Counted from the stretch's first letter, positions 32,303-46,500 are shown. The stretch is DNA of 64,000 bases from Gibbula magus (GCA_936450465.1 OW388296.1:40452023-40516022); one strand, 5' to 3'. Program-made: numbers and translations. Notes: generated from the letters alone by a model not told the origin.

Positions 32303-34450
32303 AGGACCTGGAGCCTCATTTTATCAGGGGAGATGACTTGTGCATCTTAAATGTGAATATTATTTTTATCAAATCATTGTGAAATTTGAAAAATACAACA
32401 TATGATTACCAATTCTACAACTGAGTAACAAAAACATACATTGTAAGATTATTCACCAAATGAGTATGATTTTTCCAAAATGATGATATATATTGGACAA
32501 AATACAATGCTAAGCAGAATGTGTCACATAAATTTTCACATACAAAAATATCCCCTCAAATGCCCTCTCAGCAACAATAATCCCAGCTGTTCCGTCAGTT
32601 TAAATTCCATGTACAAATCATTGTTGTAGAAGTTCATAGACTCAAAAAAATGAATTTAATGAGTTGATTATGCTTGTTTGGATACTCCTACATGCGTATC
32701 CATTTGATTTCATTTGAATCATTAAATCGCACAGATTATACTACATAGGAATATCATGATGGTATGAAGATCATGTTCATCTCAATAATCATGCAATATA
32801 TTTATCATGGACTTTTCTCTGGGCATGCCTTGTTTCACAAATATCACAAATGAATTCCTCATTCAAAATCCCAACAAAACAAATCTTGTTAAAAGTAATT
32901 TTTTTACCTTTTACCCATTTTTGTACATCGTCATGTGAATTTTATGATTGATATTATGCATGATGTCAAAACAATGCGAGAGGCAACAACATACTATAAC
33001 AAGCTGAAGACAAAACAGTCTATACATGATAAATACAGTGGCTGCGGACCCAGAGAGAAAATTTTATTGACTTTCAAGGTGAACTCCCTTTTCAATAAGT
33101 GACCCCTCCCCTCAAACTTTCAGGGTCTGCCTAGGATATTCTTCGGCAATAATATCAACAATGCTATTTACTATGATAATATAAAATCATTAATTAGAAC
33201 AATTTTACAAATACAAACACATGTACTCTCCTGTCATGGTCAATCTAGGCAGGTAATATTAAACTCATGCGTATCATGAAGAACCATTACATAGCACTAT
33301 GAAATATGATACTTAAAGAGTGAGTTCTGTTGGAGTGCTAATGTGAAATGAAAAACTGTGTCGTAATTATTTGAAAATATCGATTAATATTCCATTATTG
33401 TGTAATTGTTAAAATATGGCATATTCTCAAAACCATGCTTAAGTGGTGACCTTGCTGTGACCTTGACTGTTGATGGATTTTAGCGTATTTTTTTGTGAAA
33501 GTAATTTTGCCATATTGTGCTGTATTTGGCGGTCATTTCAAATGACTCTTATACAGCGCTTCCAGCGGCAAATGCCCAGTGTTGCGCCACCTTCTCGATC
33601 AAATTTAGCCATTTTGGTAACCTTAGTGAGATGGATTTACTTTAGAGCTTAGCAATAATACCTTGGTGAACTTATCCATTTTATTTGCAGGTTGATGTTT
33701 ATTATATATTAATTTATCAACATAATTGGTTTTATTTCCCCGTTAATTTCGACAATTATTTCAACCATGACATACACTTACAGTCAAAATGATTGAAATA
33801 TTTGACATGAAATAACCAATAAATGTTACACCCAATGGGTGACGTCAGTGGTAAGCAAAGCAAAGTTCACAAGTTGAGATGAATATTATGCAAGTTATAA
33901 TCTAATTAGCATCAACGCCCGATACAGGTTGATATAAGATGAGGAATGTGTAAAGGCAAGCAGTAACTTAATAATTACAATCTCAATATGGTCCACGTAA
34001 CGTATTTATATACAAACTTTCTTGACATAACAAGAACAGAACCATGGCTTATTAAGCAACTTACATTCTTGCATTCTAACATTATCAATCAATGGCATAC
34101 AATAAACTTGTTTTTTAGATTAAAATTTTACAGTGACAAAATCCAGAAACACAAACCACCCAGGTTTAAATGCATTAATTCATAACTCGCATTCTTATAT
34201 TCTAAAGGTGAGTCATCTATTATTAATTTGGACCAAGAATCAATTTTCCTTGATATAAAAAAGTCTTGCTAAAAGCCAAAATTTCACAGATGTCAACAGA
34301 ACAGGTTAGTATGAAATGATTCTGTCAATGATATCCTTACATTCTAACCATATTAACAATCTCTTCAAGTAAGTTTGCAGTTTAAACAGTTCAGTGACAA
34401 GCAACCACCCCTGCATGAGCCCTGTAGGCATTGTAGGACCCAGACTAGAA

Positions 34451-34580
34451 TCACACTATTTCATCGTTAGACGGGGGCAGGGCCTTCTTCTCCTCCTCTC
34501 TCTGAAGAGCTGCCTTCAGCTGTCCAACCGAACTGTCGTCAGATCCGGAGCTTGTCGTCTTCGGGAGCTTCTCATACGAT
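34451..34580 (-). CDS. MFSD5: MFSD5 terminal exon, cytosolic tail
   Basis: 1 nt plus 42 codons and TGA, after a strong acceptor (TTTCCCTGCAG). It encodes a Ser-rich then Glu/Lys-rich tail (SYEKLPKTTSSGSDDSS ... REEEKKALP). Its one leading base completes the codon left open by 46831 (CA + A). It is assigned by phase, splice signals and strand over a 12.25 kb intron, not by strong homology. Confidence 0.68.
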
Positions 34581-37500
34581 CTGCAGGGAAAAGGTTAAAG
34601 GCTTTGGTTCATTGGCAACATTGCAGGATCTAAAGGGGCTTTCAGGACATGAGATCACAGGGATCCCAAAGATTTGGTTTCAGGACCTGAGATTCACAGG
34701 GGGCCAGGATTGGATTTCAGGGTTTGAAATTTTACCAGGCTCGCATGGATTGTGTTTCTTTCAGTTCGATTCAGTTCAGCCCAATTCAGTTGAGTTAGAA
34801 ATGAATTTTTTTTTACGAATTGTTTGTCAAATTTTTTTTAACGAATTAAATATTGTCATGTCATTGTCATGCTATCTCAAAACTTCATCATATTGAAACA
34901 CACCAAAATATGTTTCTTTGCAACATAGATTTCTCTAATGCTAGCATTCAGAAACAATGACCAAGGATTATCTTACACCTTAGTATTTAGAGATTATTAA
35001 TTTAGTTAAATAGGTAAGATGACTTTACATAGGGATGTTAAAACACAAAGTTGAAGGCTGCTCCAAGGACAAATGATAAAGCACAAAAGATAGACTACAG
35101 ACTACAGACTACGGAATAGACGTCTAGTTGTAATCTACCAGGGCAACCTACGAGTCTATCATGCTCTACTGGAATGTAGTGAGCATGCATCTTCTCTCCC
35201 TTTGTTAGTTCTAGTTCTCCAGTTGTTGCATTATGGAAAAGGAAAAGGGTTGTTATGTCACATATGTGAAGAATGAGAGAGTTTAACACCACTGTGGCAA
35301 AATTGCTGCCATTAGCGGCGAGATATGTTCCCATGAGATATCACACAAACATCATGCCCTGTGTCTTCTCTAATGGAGGCTGTAACCAAATTTTAAGGCA
35401 AAGGTGCATAACGTAACAAGAGTTTGAAAAGTGTTGTGGTGACATTGAAAACGATGTCACTGTCACCAAAATCAACCAGTGTCAGCAGAATTCAAATTTG
35501 ACGCAACATGGATGGTGGCGATTCATTGTCACCTTCTCTTTTGGGGTGAGCGAGGGAAAAAAATAGATGGGTGCGTAGATACTGTGGGTGTTGGGGTGAG
35601 GGAGATGGGAGCGTAGATACTGTGGGTGTTGGGGTGAGGGAGATGGGAGCGTAGATACTGTGGGTGTTGGGGTGAGGGAGATGGGAGCGTAGATACTGTG
35701 GGTGTTTGGGTGAGGGAGATGGGAGCGTAGATATTGTGGGTGTTGGGGTGAGGGAGATGGGAGCGTAGATACTGTGGGTGTTGGGGTGAGGGAGATGGGA
35801 GCGTAGATACTGTGGGTGTTGGGGTGAGGGAGATCGGAGCGTAGATACTGTGGGTGTTGGGGTGAGGGAGATGGGAGCGTAGATACTGTGGGTGTTGGGG
35901 TGAGGGAGATGGGAGCGTAGATACTGTGGGTGTTGGGGTGAGGGAGATGGGAGCGTAGATACTGTGGGTGTTGGGGTGAGGGAGATGGGAGCGTAGATAC
36001 TGTGGGTGTTGGGGTGAGGGAGATGGGAGCGTAGATACTGTGGGTGTTGGGGTGAGGGAGATGGGAGCGTAGATACTGTGGGTGTTGGGGTGAGGGAGAT
36101 GGGAGTGAGATACTGTGGGTGTTGGGGTGAGGGAGATGGGAGCGTAGATACTGTGGGTGTTGGGGTGAGGGAGATGGGAGCGTAGATACTGTGGGTGTTG
36201 GGGTGAGGGAGATGGGAGCGTAGATACTGTGGGTGTTTGGGTGAGGGAGATGGGAGCGTAGATACTGTGGGTGTTGGGGTGAGGGAGATGGGAGCTTAGA
36301 TACTGTGGGTGTTGGGGTGAGGGAGATGGGAGCGTAGATACTGTGGGTGTCGGGGTGAGGGAGATGGGAGCGTAGATACTGTGGGTGTTGGGGTGAGGGA
36401 GATGGGAGCGTAGATACTGTGGGTGTTGGGGTGAGGGAGATGGGAGCGTAGATACTGTGGGTGTTGGGGTGAGGGAGATGGGAGTGAGATACTGTGGGTG
36501 TTGGGGTGAGGGAGATGGGAGCGTAGATACTGTGGGTGTTGGGATGAGGGAGATGGGAGCGTAGATACTGTGGGTGTTGGGGTGAGGGAGATGTGAGCGT
36601 AGATACTGTGGGTGTTGGGGTGAAGGAGATGGGAGCGTAGATACTGTGGGTGTTGGGGTGAGGGAGATGGGAGCGTAGATACTGTGGGTGTTGGGGTGAG
36701 GGAGATGGGAGCGTAGATACTGTGGGTGTCGGGGTGAGGGAAATGGGAGCGTAGATACTGTGGGTGTTGGGGTGAGGGAGATGGGAGCGTAGATACTGTG
36801 GGTGTTGGGGTGAGGGAGATGGGAGCGTAGATACTGTGGGTGTTGGGGTGAGGGAGATGGGAGCTTAGATACTGTGGGTGTTGGGGTGAGGGAGATGGGA
36901 GTGAGATACTGTGGGTGTTGGGGTGAGGGAGATGGGAGCGTAGATACTGTGGGTGTCGGGGTGAGGGAGATGGGAGCGTAGATACTGTGGGTGTTGGGGT
37001 GAGGGAGATGTGAGCGTAGATACTGTGGGTGTTGGGGTGAGGGAGATGGGAGCGTAGATACTGTGGGTGTTGGGGTGAGGGAGATGGGAGCTTAGATACT
37101 GTGGGTGTTGGGGTGAGGGAGATGGGAGCGTAGATACTGTGGGTGTTGGGGTGAGGGAGATGGGAGCGTAGATACTGTGGGTGTTGGGGTGAGGGAGATG
37201 GGAGTGAGATACTGTGGGTGTTGGGGTGAGGGAGATGGGAGCGTAGATACTGTGGGTGTTGGGGTGAGGGAGATGGGAGCGTAGATACTGTGGGTGTTGG
37301 GGTGAGGGAGATGGGAGCGTAGATACTGTGGGTGTTGGGGTGAGGGAGATGGGAGCGTAGATACTGTGGGTGTTGGGGTGAGGGAGATGGGAGCGTAGAT
37401 ACTGTGGGTGTCGGGGTGAGGGAGATGGGAGTGAGATACTGTGGGTGTTGGGGTGAGGGAGATGGGAGCGTAGATACTGTGGGTGTTGGGGTGAGGGAGA

Positions 37501-40500
37501 TGGGAGCGTAGATACTGTGGGTGTTGGGGTGAGGGAGATTGGAGCGTAGATACTGTGGGTGTTGGGGTGAGGGAGATGGGAGTGAGATACTGTGGGTGTT
37601 GGGGTGAGGGAGATGGGAGCGTAGATACTGTGGGTGTTGGGGTGAGGGAGATGGGAGCGTAGATACTGTGGGTGTTGGGGTGAGGGAGATGGGAGTGAGA
37701 TACTGTGGGTGTTGGGGTGAGGGAGATGGGAGCGTAGATACTGTGGGTGTTGGGGTGAGGGAGATGGGAGCGTAGATACTGTGGGTGTTGGGGTGAGGGA
37801 GATGGGAGCGTAGATACTCTGGGTGTTGGGGTGAGGGAGATGGGAGCGTAGATACTGTGGGTGTCGGGGTGAGGGAGATGGGAGCGTAGATACTGTGGGT
37901 GTTGGGGTGAGGGAGATGGGAGCGTAGATACTGTGGGTGTTTGGGTGAGGGAGATGGGAGCGTAGATACTGTGGGTGTTGGGGTGAGGGAGATGGGAGCT
38001 TAGATACTGTGGGTGTTGGGGTGAGGGAGATGGGAGCGTAGATACTGTGGGTGTCGGGGTGAGGGAGATGGGAGCGTAGATACTGTGGGTGTTGGGGTGA
38101 GGGAGATGGGAGCGTAGATACTGTGGGTGTTGGGGTGAGGGAGATGGGAGCGTAGATACTGTGGGTGTTGGGGTGAGGGAGATGGGAGTGAGATACTGTG
38201 GGTGTTGGGGTGAGGGAGATGGGAGCGTAGATACTGTGGGTGTTGGGATGAGGGAGATGGGAGCGTAGATACTGTGGGTGTTGGGGTGAGGGAGATGTGA
38301 GCGTAGATACTGTGGGTGTTGGGGTGAAGGAGATGGGAGCGTAGATACTGTGGGTGTTGGGGTGAGGGAGATGGGAGCGTAGATACTGTGGGTGTTGGGG
38401 TGAGGGAGATGGGAGCGTAGATACTGTGGGTGTCGGGGTGAGGGAAATGGGAGCGTAGATACTGTGGGTGTTGGGGTGAGGGAGATGGGAGCGTAGATAC
38501 TGTGGGTGTTGGGGTGAGGGAGATGGGAGCGTAGATACTGTGGGTGTTGGGGTGAGGGAGATGGGAGCTTAGATACTGTGGGTGTTGGGGTGAGGGAGAT
38601 GGGAGTGAGATACTGTGGGTGTTGGGGTGAGGGAGATGGGAGCGTAGATACTGTGGGTGTCGGGGTGAGGGAGATGGGAGCGTAGATACTGTGGGTGTTG
38701 GGGTGAGGGAGATGTGAGCGTAGATACTGTGGGTGTTGGGGTGAGGGAGATGGGAGCGTAGATACTGTGGGTGTTGGGGTGAGGGAGATGGGAGCTTAGA
38801 TACTGTGGGTGTTGGGGTGAGGGAGATGGGAGCGTAGATACTGTGGGTGTTGGGGTGAGGGAGATGGGAGCGTAGATACTGTGGGTGTTGGGGTGAGGGA
38901 GATGGGAGTGAGATACTGTGGGTGTTGGGGTGAGGGAGATGGGAGCGTAGATACTGTGGGTGTTGGGGTGAGGGAGATGGGAGCGTAGATACTGTGGGTG
39001 TTGGGGTGAGGGAGATGGGAGCGTAGATACTGTGGGTGTTGGGGTGAGGGAGATGGGAGCGTAGATACTGTGGGTGTTGGGGTGAGGGAGATGGGAGCGT
39101 AGATACTGTGGGTGTCGGGGTGAGGGAGATGGGAGTGAGATACTGTGGGTGTTGGGGTGAGGGAGATGGGAGCGTAGATACTGTGGGTGTTGGGGTGAGG
39201 GAGATGGGAGCGTAGATACTGTGGGTGTTGGGGTGAGGGAGATTGGAGCGTAGATACTGTGGGTGTTGGGGTGAGGGAGATGGGAGTGAGATACTGTGGG
39301 TGTTGGGGTGAGGGAGATGGGAGCGTAGATACTGTGGGTGTTGGGTTGAGGGAGATGGGAGCGTAGATACTGTGGGTGTTGGGGTGAGGGAGATGGGAGT
39401 GAGATACTGTGGGTGTTGGGGTGAGGGAGATGGGAGCGTAGATACTGTGGGTGTTGGGGTGAGGGAGATGGGAGCGTAGATACTGTGGGTGTTGGGGTGA
39501 GGGAGATGGGAGCGTAGATACTCTGGGTGTTGGGGTGAGGGAGATGGGAGCGTAGATACTGTGGGTGTCGGGGTGAGGGAGATGGGAGCGTAGATACTGT
39601 GGGTGTTGGGGTGAGGGAGATGGGAGCGTAGATACTGTGGGTGTTGGGGTGAGGGAGATGGGAGCGTAGATACTGTGGGTGTTGGGGTGAGGGAGATGGG
39701 AGCGTAGATACTGTGGGTGTTGGGGTGAGGGAGATGGGAGCGTAGATACTGTGGGTGTTGGGGTGAGGGAGATGGGAGCGTAGATACTGTGGGTGTTGGG
39801 GTGAGGGAGATGGGAGCGTAGATACTGTGGGTGTTGGGGTGAGGGAGATGGGAGCGTAGATACTGTGGGTGTTGGGGTGAGGGAGATGGGAGCGTAGATA
39901 CTGTGGGTGTTGGGGTGAGGGAGATGGGAGCGTAGATACTGTGGGTGTTGGGGTGAGGGAGATGGGAGCGTAGATACTGTGGGTGTTGGGGTGAGGGAGA
40001 TGGGAGCTTAGATACTGTGGGTGTTGGGGTGAGGGAGATGGGAGCGTAGATACTGTGGGTGTTGGGGTGAGGGAGATGGGAGCGTAGATACTGTGGGTGT
40101 TGGGGTGAGGGAGATGGGAGCATAGATACTGTGGTTGTTGGGGTGAGGGAGATGGGAGCGTAGATACTGTGGGTGTTGGGGTGAGGGAGATGGGAGCTTA
40201 GATACTGTGGGTGTTGGGGTGAGGGAGATGGGAGCGTAGATACTGTGGGTGTTGGGGTGAGGGAGATGGGAGCGTAGATACTGTGGGTGTTGGGGTGAGG
40301 GAGATGGGAGCGTAGATACTGTGGGTGTTGGGGTGAGGGAGATGTGAGCGTAGATACTGTGGGTGTTGGGGTGAGGGAGATGGGAGTGAGATACTGTGGG
40401 TGTTGGGGTGAGGGAGATGGGAGTGAGATACTGTGGGTGTTGGGGTGAGGGAGATGGGAGCGTAGATACTGTGGGTGTCGGGGTGAGGGAGATGGGAGCG

Positions 40501-43500
40501 TAGATACTGTGGGTGTTGGGGTGAGGGAGATGGGAGCGTAGATACTGTGGGTGTTGGGGTGAGGGAGATGGGAGCGTAGATACTGTGGGTGTTGGGGTGA
40601 GGGAGATGGGAGTGAGATACTGTGGGTGTTGGGGTGAGGGAGATGGGAGCGTAGATACTGTGGGTGTTGGGGTGAGGGAGATGGGAGCGTAGATACTGTG
40701 GGTGTTGGGGTGAGGGAGATGGGAGTGAGATACTGTGGGTGTAGGGGTGAGGGAGATGGGAGCGTAGATACTGTGGGTGTTGGGGTGAGGGAGATGGGAG
40801 CGTAGATACTGTGGGTGTTGGGGTGAGGGAGATGGGAGCGTAGATACTGTGGGTGTTGGGGTGAGGGAGATGGGAGTGAGATACTGTGGGTGTTGGGGTG
40901 AGGGAGATGGGAGCGTAGATACTGTGGGTGTCGGGGTGAGGGAAATGGGAGCGTAGATACTGTGGGTGTTGGGGTGAGGGAGATAGGAGCGTAGATACTG
41001 TGGGTGTTGGGGTGAGGGAGATGGGAGCGTAGATACTGTGGGTGTTGGGGTGAGGGAGATGGGAGCGTAGATACTGTGGGTGTTGGGGTGAGGGAGATGG
41101 GAGCGTAGATACTGTGGGTGTTGGGGTGAGGGAGATGGGAGCGTAGATACTGTGGGTGTTGGGGTGAGGGAGATGGGAGCGTAGATACTGTGGGTGTCGG
41201 GGTGAGGGAGATGGGAGTGAGATACTGTGGGTGTTGGGGTGAGGGAGATGGGAGCGTAGATACTGTGGGTGTCGGGGTGAGGGAGATGGGAGCGTAGATA
41301 CTGTGGGTGTTGGGGTGAGGGAGATGGGAGTGAGATACTGTGGGTGTTGGGGTGAGGGAGATGGGAGCGTAGATACTGTGGGTGTCGGGGTGAGGGAGAT
41401 GGGAGCGTAGATACTGTGGGTGTTGGGGTGAGGGAGATGTGAGCGTAGATACTGTGGGTGTCGGGGTGAGGGAGATGTGAGCGTAGATACTGTGGGTGTC
41501 GGGGTGAGGGAGATGGGAGCGTAGATACTGTGGGTGTCGGGGTGAGGGAGATGGGAGTGAGATACTGTGGGTGTTGGGGTGAGGGAGATGGGAGTGAGAT
41601 ACTGTGGGTGTTGGGGTGAGGGAGATGTGAGCGTAGATACTGTGGGTGTCGGGGTGAGGGAGATGTGAGCGTAGATACTGTGGGTGTCGGGGTGAGGGAG
41701 ATGGGAGCGTAGATACTGTGGGTGTCGGGGTGAGGGAGATGGGAGTGAGATACTGTGGGTGTTGGGGTGAGGGAGATGGGAGTGAGATACTGTGGGTGTT
41801 GGGGTGAGGGAGATGGGAGTGAGATACTGTGGGTGTTGGGGTGAGGGAGATGGGAGTGAGATACTGTGGGTGTTGGGGTGAGGGAGATGGGAGCGTAGAT
41901 ACTGTGGGTGTTGGGGTGAGGGAGATGGGAGCGTAGATACTGTGGGTGTTGGGGTGAGGGAGATGGGAGCGTAGATACTGTGGGTGTTGGGGTGAGGGAG
42001 ATGGGAGCGTAGATACTGTGGGTGTTGGGGTGAGGGAGATGGGAGCGTAGATACTGTGGGTGTTGGGGTGAGGGAGATGGGAGCGTAGATACTGTGGGTG
42101 TTGGGGTGAGGGAGATGGGAGCGTAGATACTGTGGGTGTTGGGGTGAGGGAGATGGGAGCGTAGATACTGTGGGTGTTGGGGTGAGGGAGATGGGAGCGT
42201 AGATACTGTGGGTGTTGGGGTGAGGGAGATGGGAGTGAGATACTGTGGGTGTTGGGGTGAGGGAGATGGGAGTGAGATACTGTGGGTGTTGGGGTGAGGG
42301 AGATGTGAGCGTAGATACTGTGGGTGTCGGGGTGAGGGAGATGTGAGCGTAGATACTGTGGGTGTTGGGGTGAGGGAGATGGGAGCGTAGATACTGTGGG
42401 TGTTGGGGTGAGGGAGATGGGAGCGTAGATACTGTGGGTGTCGGGGTGAGGGAGATGTGAGCGTAGATACTGTGGGTGTCGGGGTGAGGGAGATGGGAAC
42501 GTAGATACTGTGGGTGTTGGGGTGAGGGAGATGGGAGCGTAGATACTGTGGGTGTTGGGGTGAGGGAGATGGGAGCGTAGATACTGTGGGTGTTGGGGTG
42601 AGGGAGATGGGAGCGTAGATACTGTGGGTGTTGGGGTGAGGGAGATGGGAGTGAGATACTGTGGGTGTTGGGGTGAGGGAGATGGGAGCGTAGATACTGT
42701 GGGTGTTGGGGTGAGGGAGATGGGAGTGAGATACTGTGGGTGTTGGGGTGAGGGAGATGGGAGCGTAGATACTGTGGGTGTTGGGGTGAGGGAGATGGGA
42801 GCGTAGATACTGTGGGTGTTGGGGTGAGGGAGATGGGAGTGAGATACTGTGGGTGTTGGGGTGAGGGAGATGGGAGCGTAGATACTGTGGGTGTTGGGGT
42901 GAGGGAGATGGGAGCGTAGATACTGTGGGTGTTGGGGTGAGGGAGATGGGAGCGTAGATACTGTGGGTGTTGGGGTGAGGGAGATGGGAGTGAGATACTG
43001 TGGGTGTTGGGGTGAGGGAGATGGGAGCGTAGATACTGTGGGTGTTGGGGTGAGGGAGATGGGAGCGTAGATACTGTGGGTGTTGGGGTGAGGGAGATGG
43101 GAGTGAGATACTGTGGGTGTTGGGGTGAGGGAGATGGGAGCGTAGATACTGTGGGTGTTGGGGTGAGGGAGATGGGAGCGTAGATACTGTGGGTGTTGGG
43201 GTGAGGGAGATGGGAGCGTAGATACTGTGGGTGTTGGGGTGAGGGAGATGGGAGCGTAGATACTGTGGGTGTTGGGGTGAGGGAGATGGGAGCGTAGATA
43301 CTGTGGGTGTTGGGGTGAGGGAGATGTGAGCGTAGATACTGTGGGTGTTTGGGTGAGGGAGATGGGAGCGTAGATACTGTGGGTGTTGGGGTGAGGGAGA
43401 TGGGAGCGTAGATACTGTGGGTGTTGGGGTGAGGGAGATGGGAGCGTAGATACTGTGGGTGTTGGGGTGAGGGAGATGGGAGTGAGATACTGTGGGTGTT

Positions 43501-46500
43501 GGGGTGAGGGAGATGGGAGCGTAGATACTGTGGGTGTTGGGGTGAGGGAGATGGGAGCGTAGATACTGTGGGTGTTGGGGTGAGGGAGATGGGAGCGTAG
43601 ATACTGTGGGTGTTGGGGTGAGGGAGATGGGAGCGTAGATACTGTGGGTGTTGGGGTGAGGGAGATGGGAGCGTAGATACTGTGGGTGTTGGGGTGAGGG
43701 AGATGTGAGCGTAGATACTGTGGGTGTTTGGGTGAGGGAGATGGGAGCGTAGATACTGTGGGTGTTGGGGTGAGGGAGATGGGAGCGTAGATACTGTGGG
43801 TGTTTGGGTGAGGGAGATGGGAGCGTAGATACTGTGGGTGTTGGGGTGAGGGAGATGGGAGCGTAGATACTGTGGGTGTTGGGATGAGGGAGGACAAAGC
43901 AATAGATGGCAGTATAGATACTGGGGAGACAAAGCAACATGCAAGCTTACATGCAGGGGCTACATATATATTCATATACAGGTACAGGCATATGGGACAA
44001 GCATACTGGCAGGTATGATTTATCATATCATTATTTATGTGAGAATCACATGCTGTATGTGGTTAGAGATTTCTTGCTGGCCAGTGATAGTTTTGGGCTT
44101 ACAATCATTGATTATTGTGATGGTGTAAGATGTGAGGTAGGATTGAAAGAACTTTTACACAGAATTATTTGTTGTTCATAACTGCCCGACAAACAACCTA
44201 AAATGATTCAGGGCCTCCTTATAAACATAGAGGCCCTGTAACCAGGATAGTTATCATTTGAGGTTTTTCTAAAGTTTTTGAGCAGTAGTAAAATGTTTTG
44301 GCAGATTATAGATATAAACTGATCTGAAGGGATTCTTTCTCAGCAGAGGAGGCTCCAGCATAACTTCCCACATCAACTCATTGCGAGGTCTCTTTGTGCC
44401 ACCATAAGGAGGAGGCTGATTGGTAGCAGAAACATGAAATCAAATTATTAAAGTGAAAACAATCTTTAGTGTTTGCTTCTTATAGACTGGAACATGCACA
44501 CTCCTATTAACTGCATATCAGACAGAATCTAGACTTGCTAACCCTAGTCACAGGCCTGTTCTCCTTGGATAGAAATACAGTACTTTGCCTGACAGAATTT
44601 AAAACATTTTTACAAATAGTAAGTTTTATGTGAAAAAACCCTATAAAATATGCAAAATTCATCAGATGTCAAGGAGTGTCCGAAACCCTTTTTAAAAACT
44701 ATTTGCATGTAAATTTGATGGCCACCCAAAGTGAACCCCCGCAACCCCCGTCCTTTCAAAATTCTGGATCTGTCTTGTGAGGTAATGTGGGAAGATACAA
44801 CTTGAACAACCTCTGTGGGGAGAGAGAGAAAAGTAGGACATTTTATCAAAGTAATTCATGTACGAAAATATAAACACAATTTAAAAATGATTGCAAATTC
44901 AAAAATACCACTACTACTCGCCAGCAAGTTGTCATGGTACCCCGGATGTTTGCTGTCAAACATAGAGGTACGAGCAAGAACTGACAAGGGTAACCAACAG
45001 AAGTCCCGGGGTAGAGCTGAAGTAACTACGGTAACCAAACAAACAAAAGAAGATAACTTTACCATTGTCCCTAGAGCACCCTCGTGTTTCCTAATTTTTC
45101 TGGAAAGAAAGCCACAGACAGCAGGCGTTTAGAACGGGAGGGAACCAGAAATATGTCATCATGCATTTGAAGAACAAAAGTAACGGTAAATCAGAACAAT
45201 GGTCATCATGCCTTTGTTTTGAACGACTTTGAACAATATTCCCATATACTCTCAGTATAAGACCAGGGGGCCAGGCAAACAAACATCTTGAAAACATGGG
45301 GGTGGGCTTTTAGATGGGAGAGATCCCAACTCAGATGAAAATTTATACCAGAGACCTTCAGAAAGTTAGAATAGGTTTTATGTAGGTTTTTGACACTTAA
45401 CTTAAAATAATATTATAGATATATGTAATGTATGACCATTTAACATCTGGCAAAATTGGGGGTGGGCTATAACTTGAGAATAACCCCAACCAGGACAACC
45501 GAAAAGTGGGGGTGGTCTTAGGCTTAGGTCTTATACCCGAGAGAATACGGTATTGGTGTTTTATGGATTCAAGGATTATTTGAAAAATTCCAAATATAGA
45601 CTGAGATACAAAAGCTCATTATTTTCCATATCAATCAAGCATATTACTCTTTGTTCCACAATTGACGCTACTTAAAGACATTTCGTACTCCAATCACAAG
45701 ATCATTAAGTGACCAATCCTAGTGATCCAGGCCCACGGGAGCGTAGGCCACATCCTCATAGGATAGAGGGTGATTATCGCCATATAGGGTAGCTTGATAG
45801 GCTTAGCCAATAAGAAGTTGATCGCAGAGGTGAATTGTAGATTTGTGAAATTAGTTAATTTTCGAAAATTTTGAAATTTAGCCAAATGTTTTCAAGGCAG
45901 GAACTTGTGTTATTATTAGTGAAATTAATTAAATGAAATATTGAAGAAATTCACTAATAACCGATGTCACATAAGCAAATATAATTCATGCAAATTAATT
46001 AAGAAATCTACAGTGAATGCATGCTGGAAAGTATGACCAACAACTATTTGTATCAATTCTATATATGGATTCAGCCAGCCAGCTATGATATATGATTGCA
46101 TATTACATTCAGTTCTGTCGTCAAATCAACAAGCATTATAATCAGTGCTCTGACACAATGTAAATTCAAATTCTCAATAAAAACAAAATGACATTTTCTA
46201 CATAACATAAAATCCCTCAAAAGACGTAAACTATGACGCTATTCAATCATGCAAAACATTCTCAGACCTGAATCAGACAACGGAACTATAAACATTCTCC
46301 GAAGAATCTTTGACTTGTGTTTCATTAGTTTACGAATTTGTCACAGACAGAAGAAACTCGCACCAGAGCCCGTTGTCAATGACATATTGTCAATTTCCAT
46401 TGCCTGACCCAAAAGGGACATCAACCCGACGGTAGTTTCTTTAGAATAATGTTTATTGTCGAAGGTGAACAATGGTTAACACAAGGGTTAACATGAGGGT

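Larger units (their letters stand above)
27441..34450. other. Region between the convergent CXXC1 and MFSD5 genes
   Basis: No host exon is recognised on either strand. It contains a TIR-bounded repeat (28344-28733), MITE family A copy 2 (31793-32302) and a short dispersed repeat (about 29690-29770). The right part is probably the MFSD5 3' UTR, whose end is not determinable. A - strand AATAAA (TTTATT on +, near 33680) is one candidate. Confidence 0.5.

Noticed and set aside
35566..43888. CRISPR array
   Set aside because: Units abut without unique spacers and the host is an animal genome.
38000..44026. Very long - strand open frames (2008, 1310 and 1248 codons) encoding Pro/Ser/His-rich repeats
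   Set aside because: They are the 38-bp minisatellite read in its three stop-free frames; the same 38-residue period appears in all of them, and frames change wherever a 37-bp unit occurs. Not a gene.
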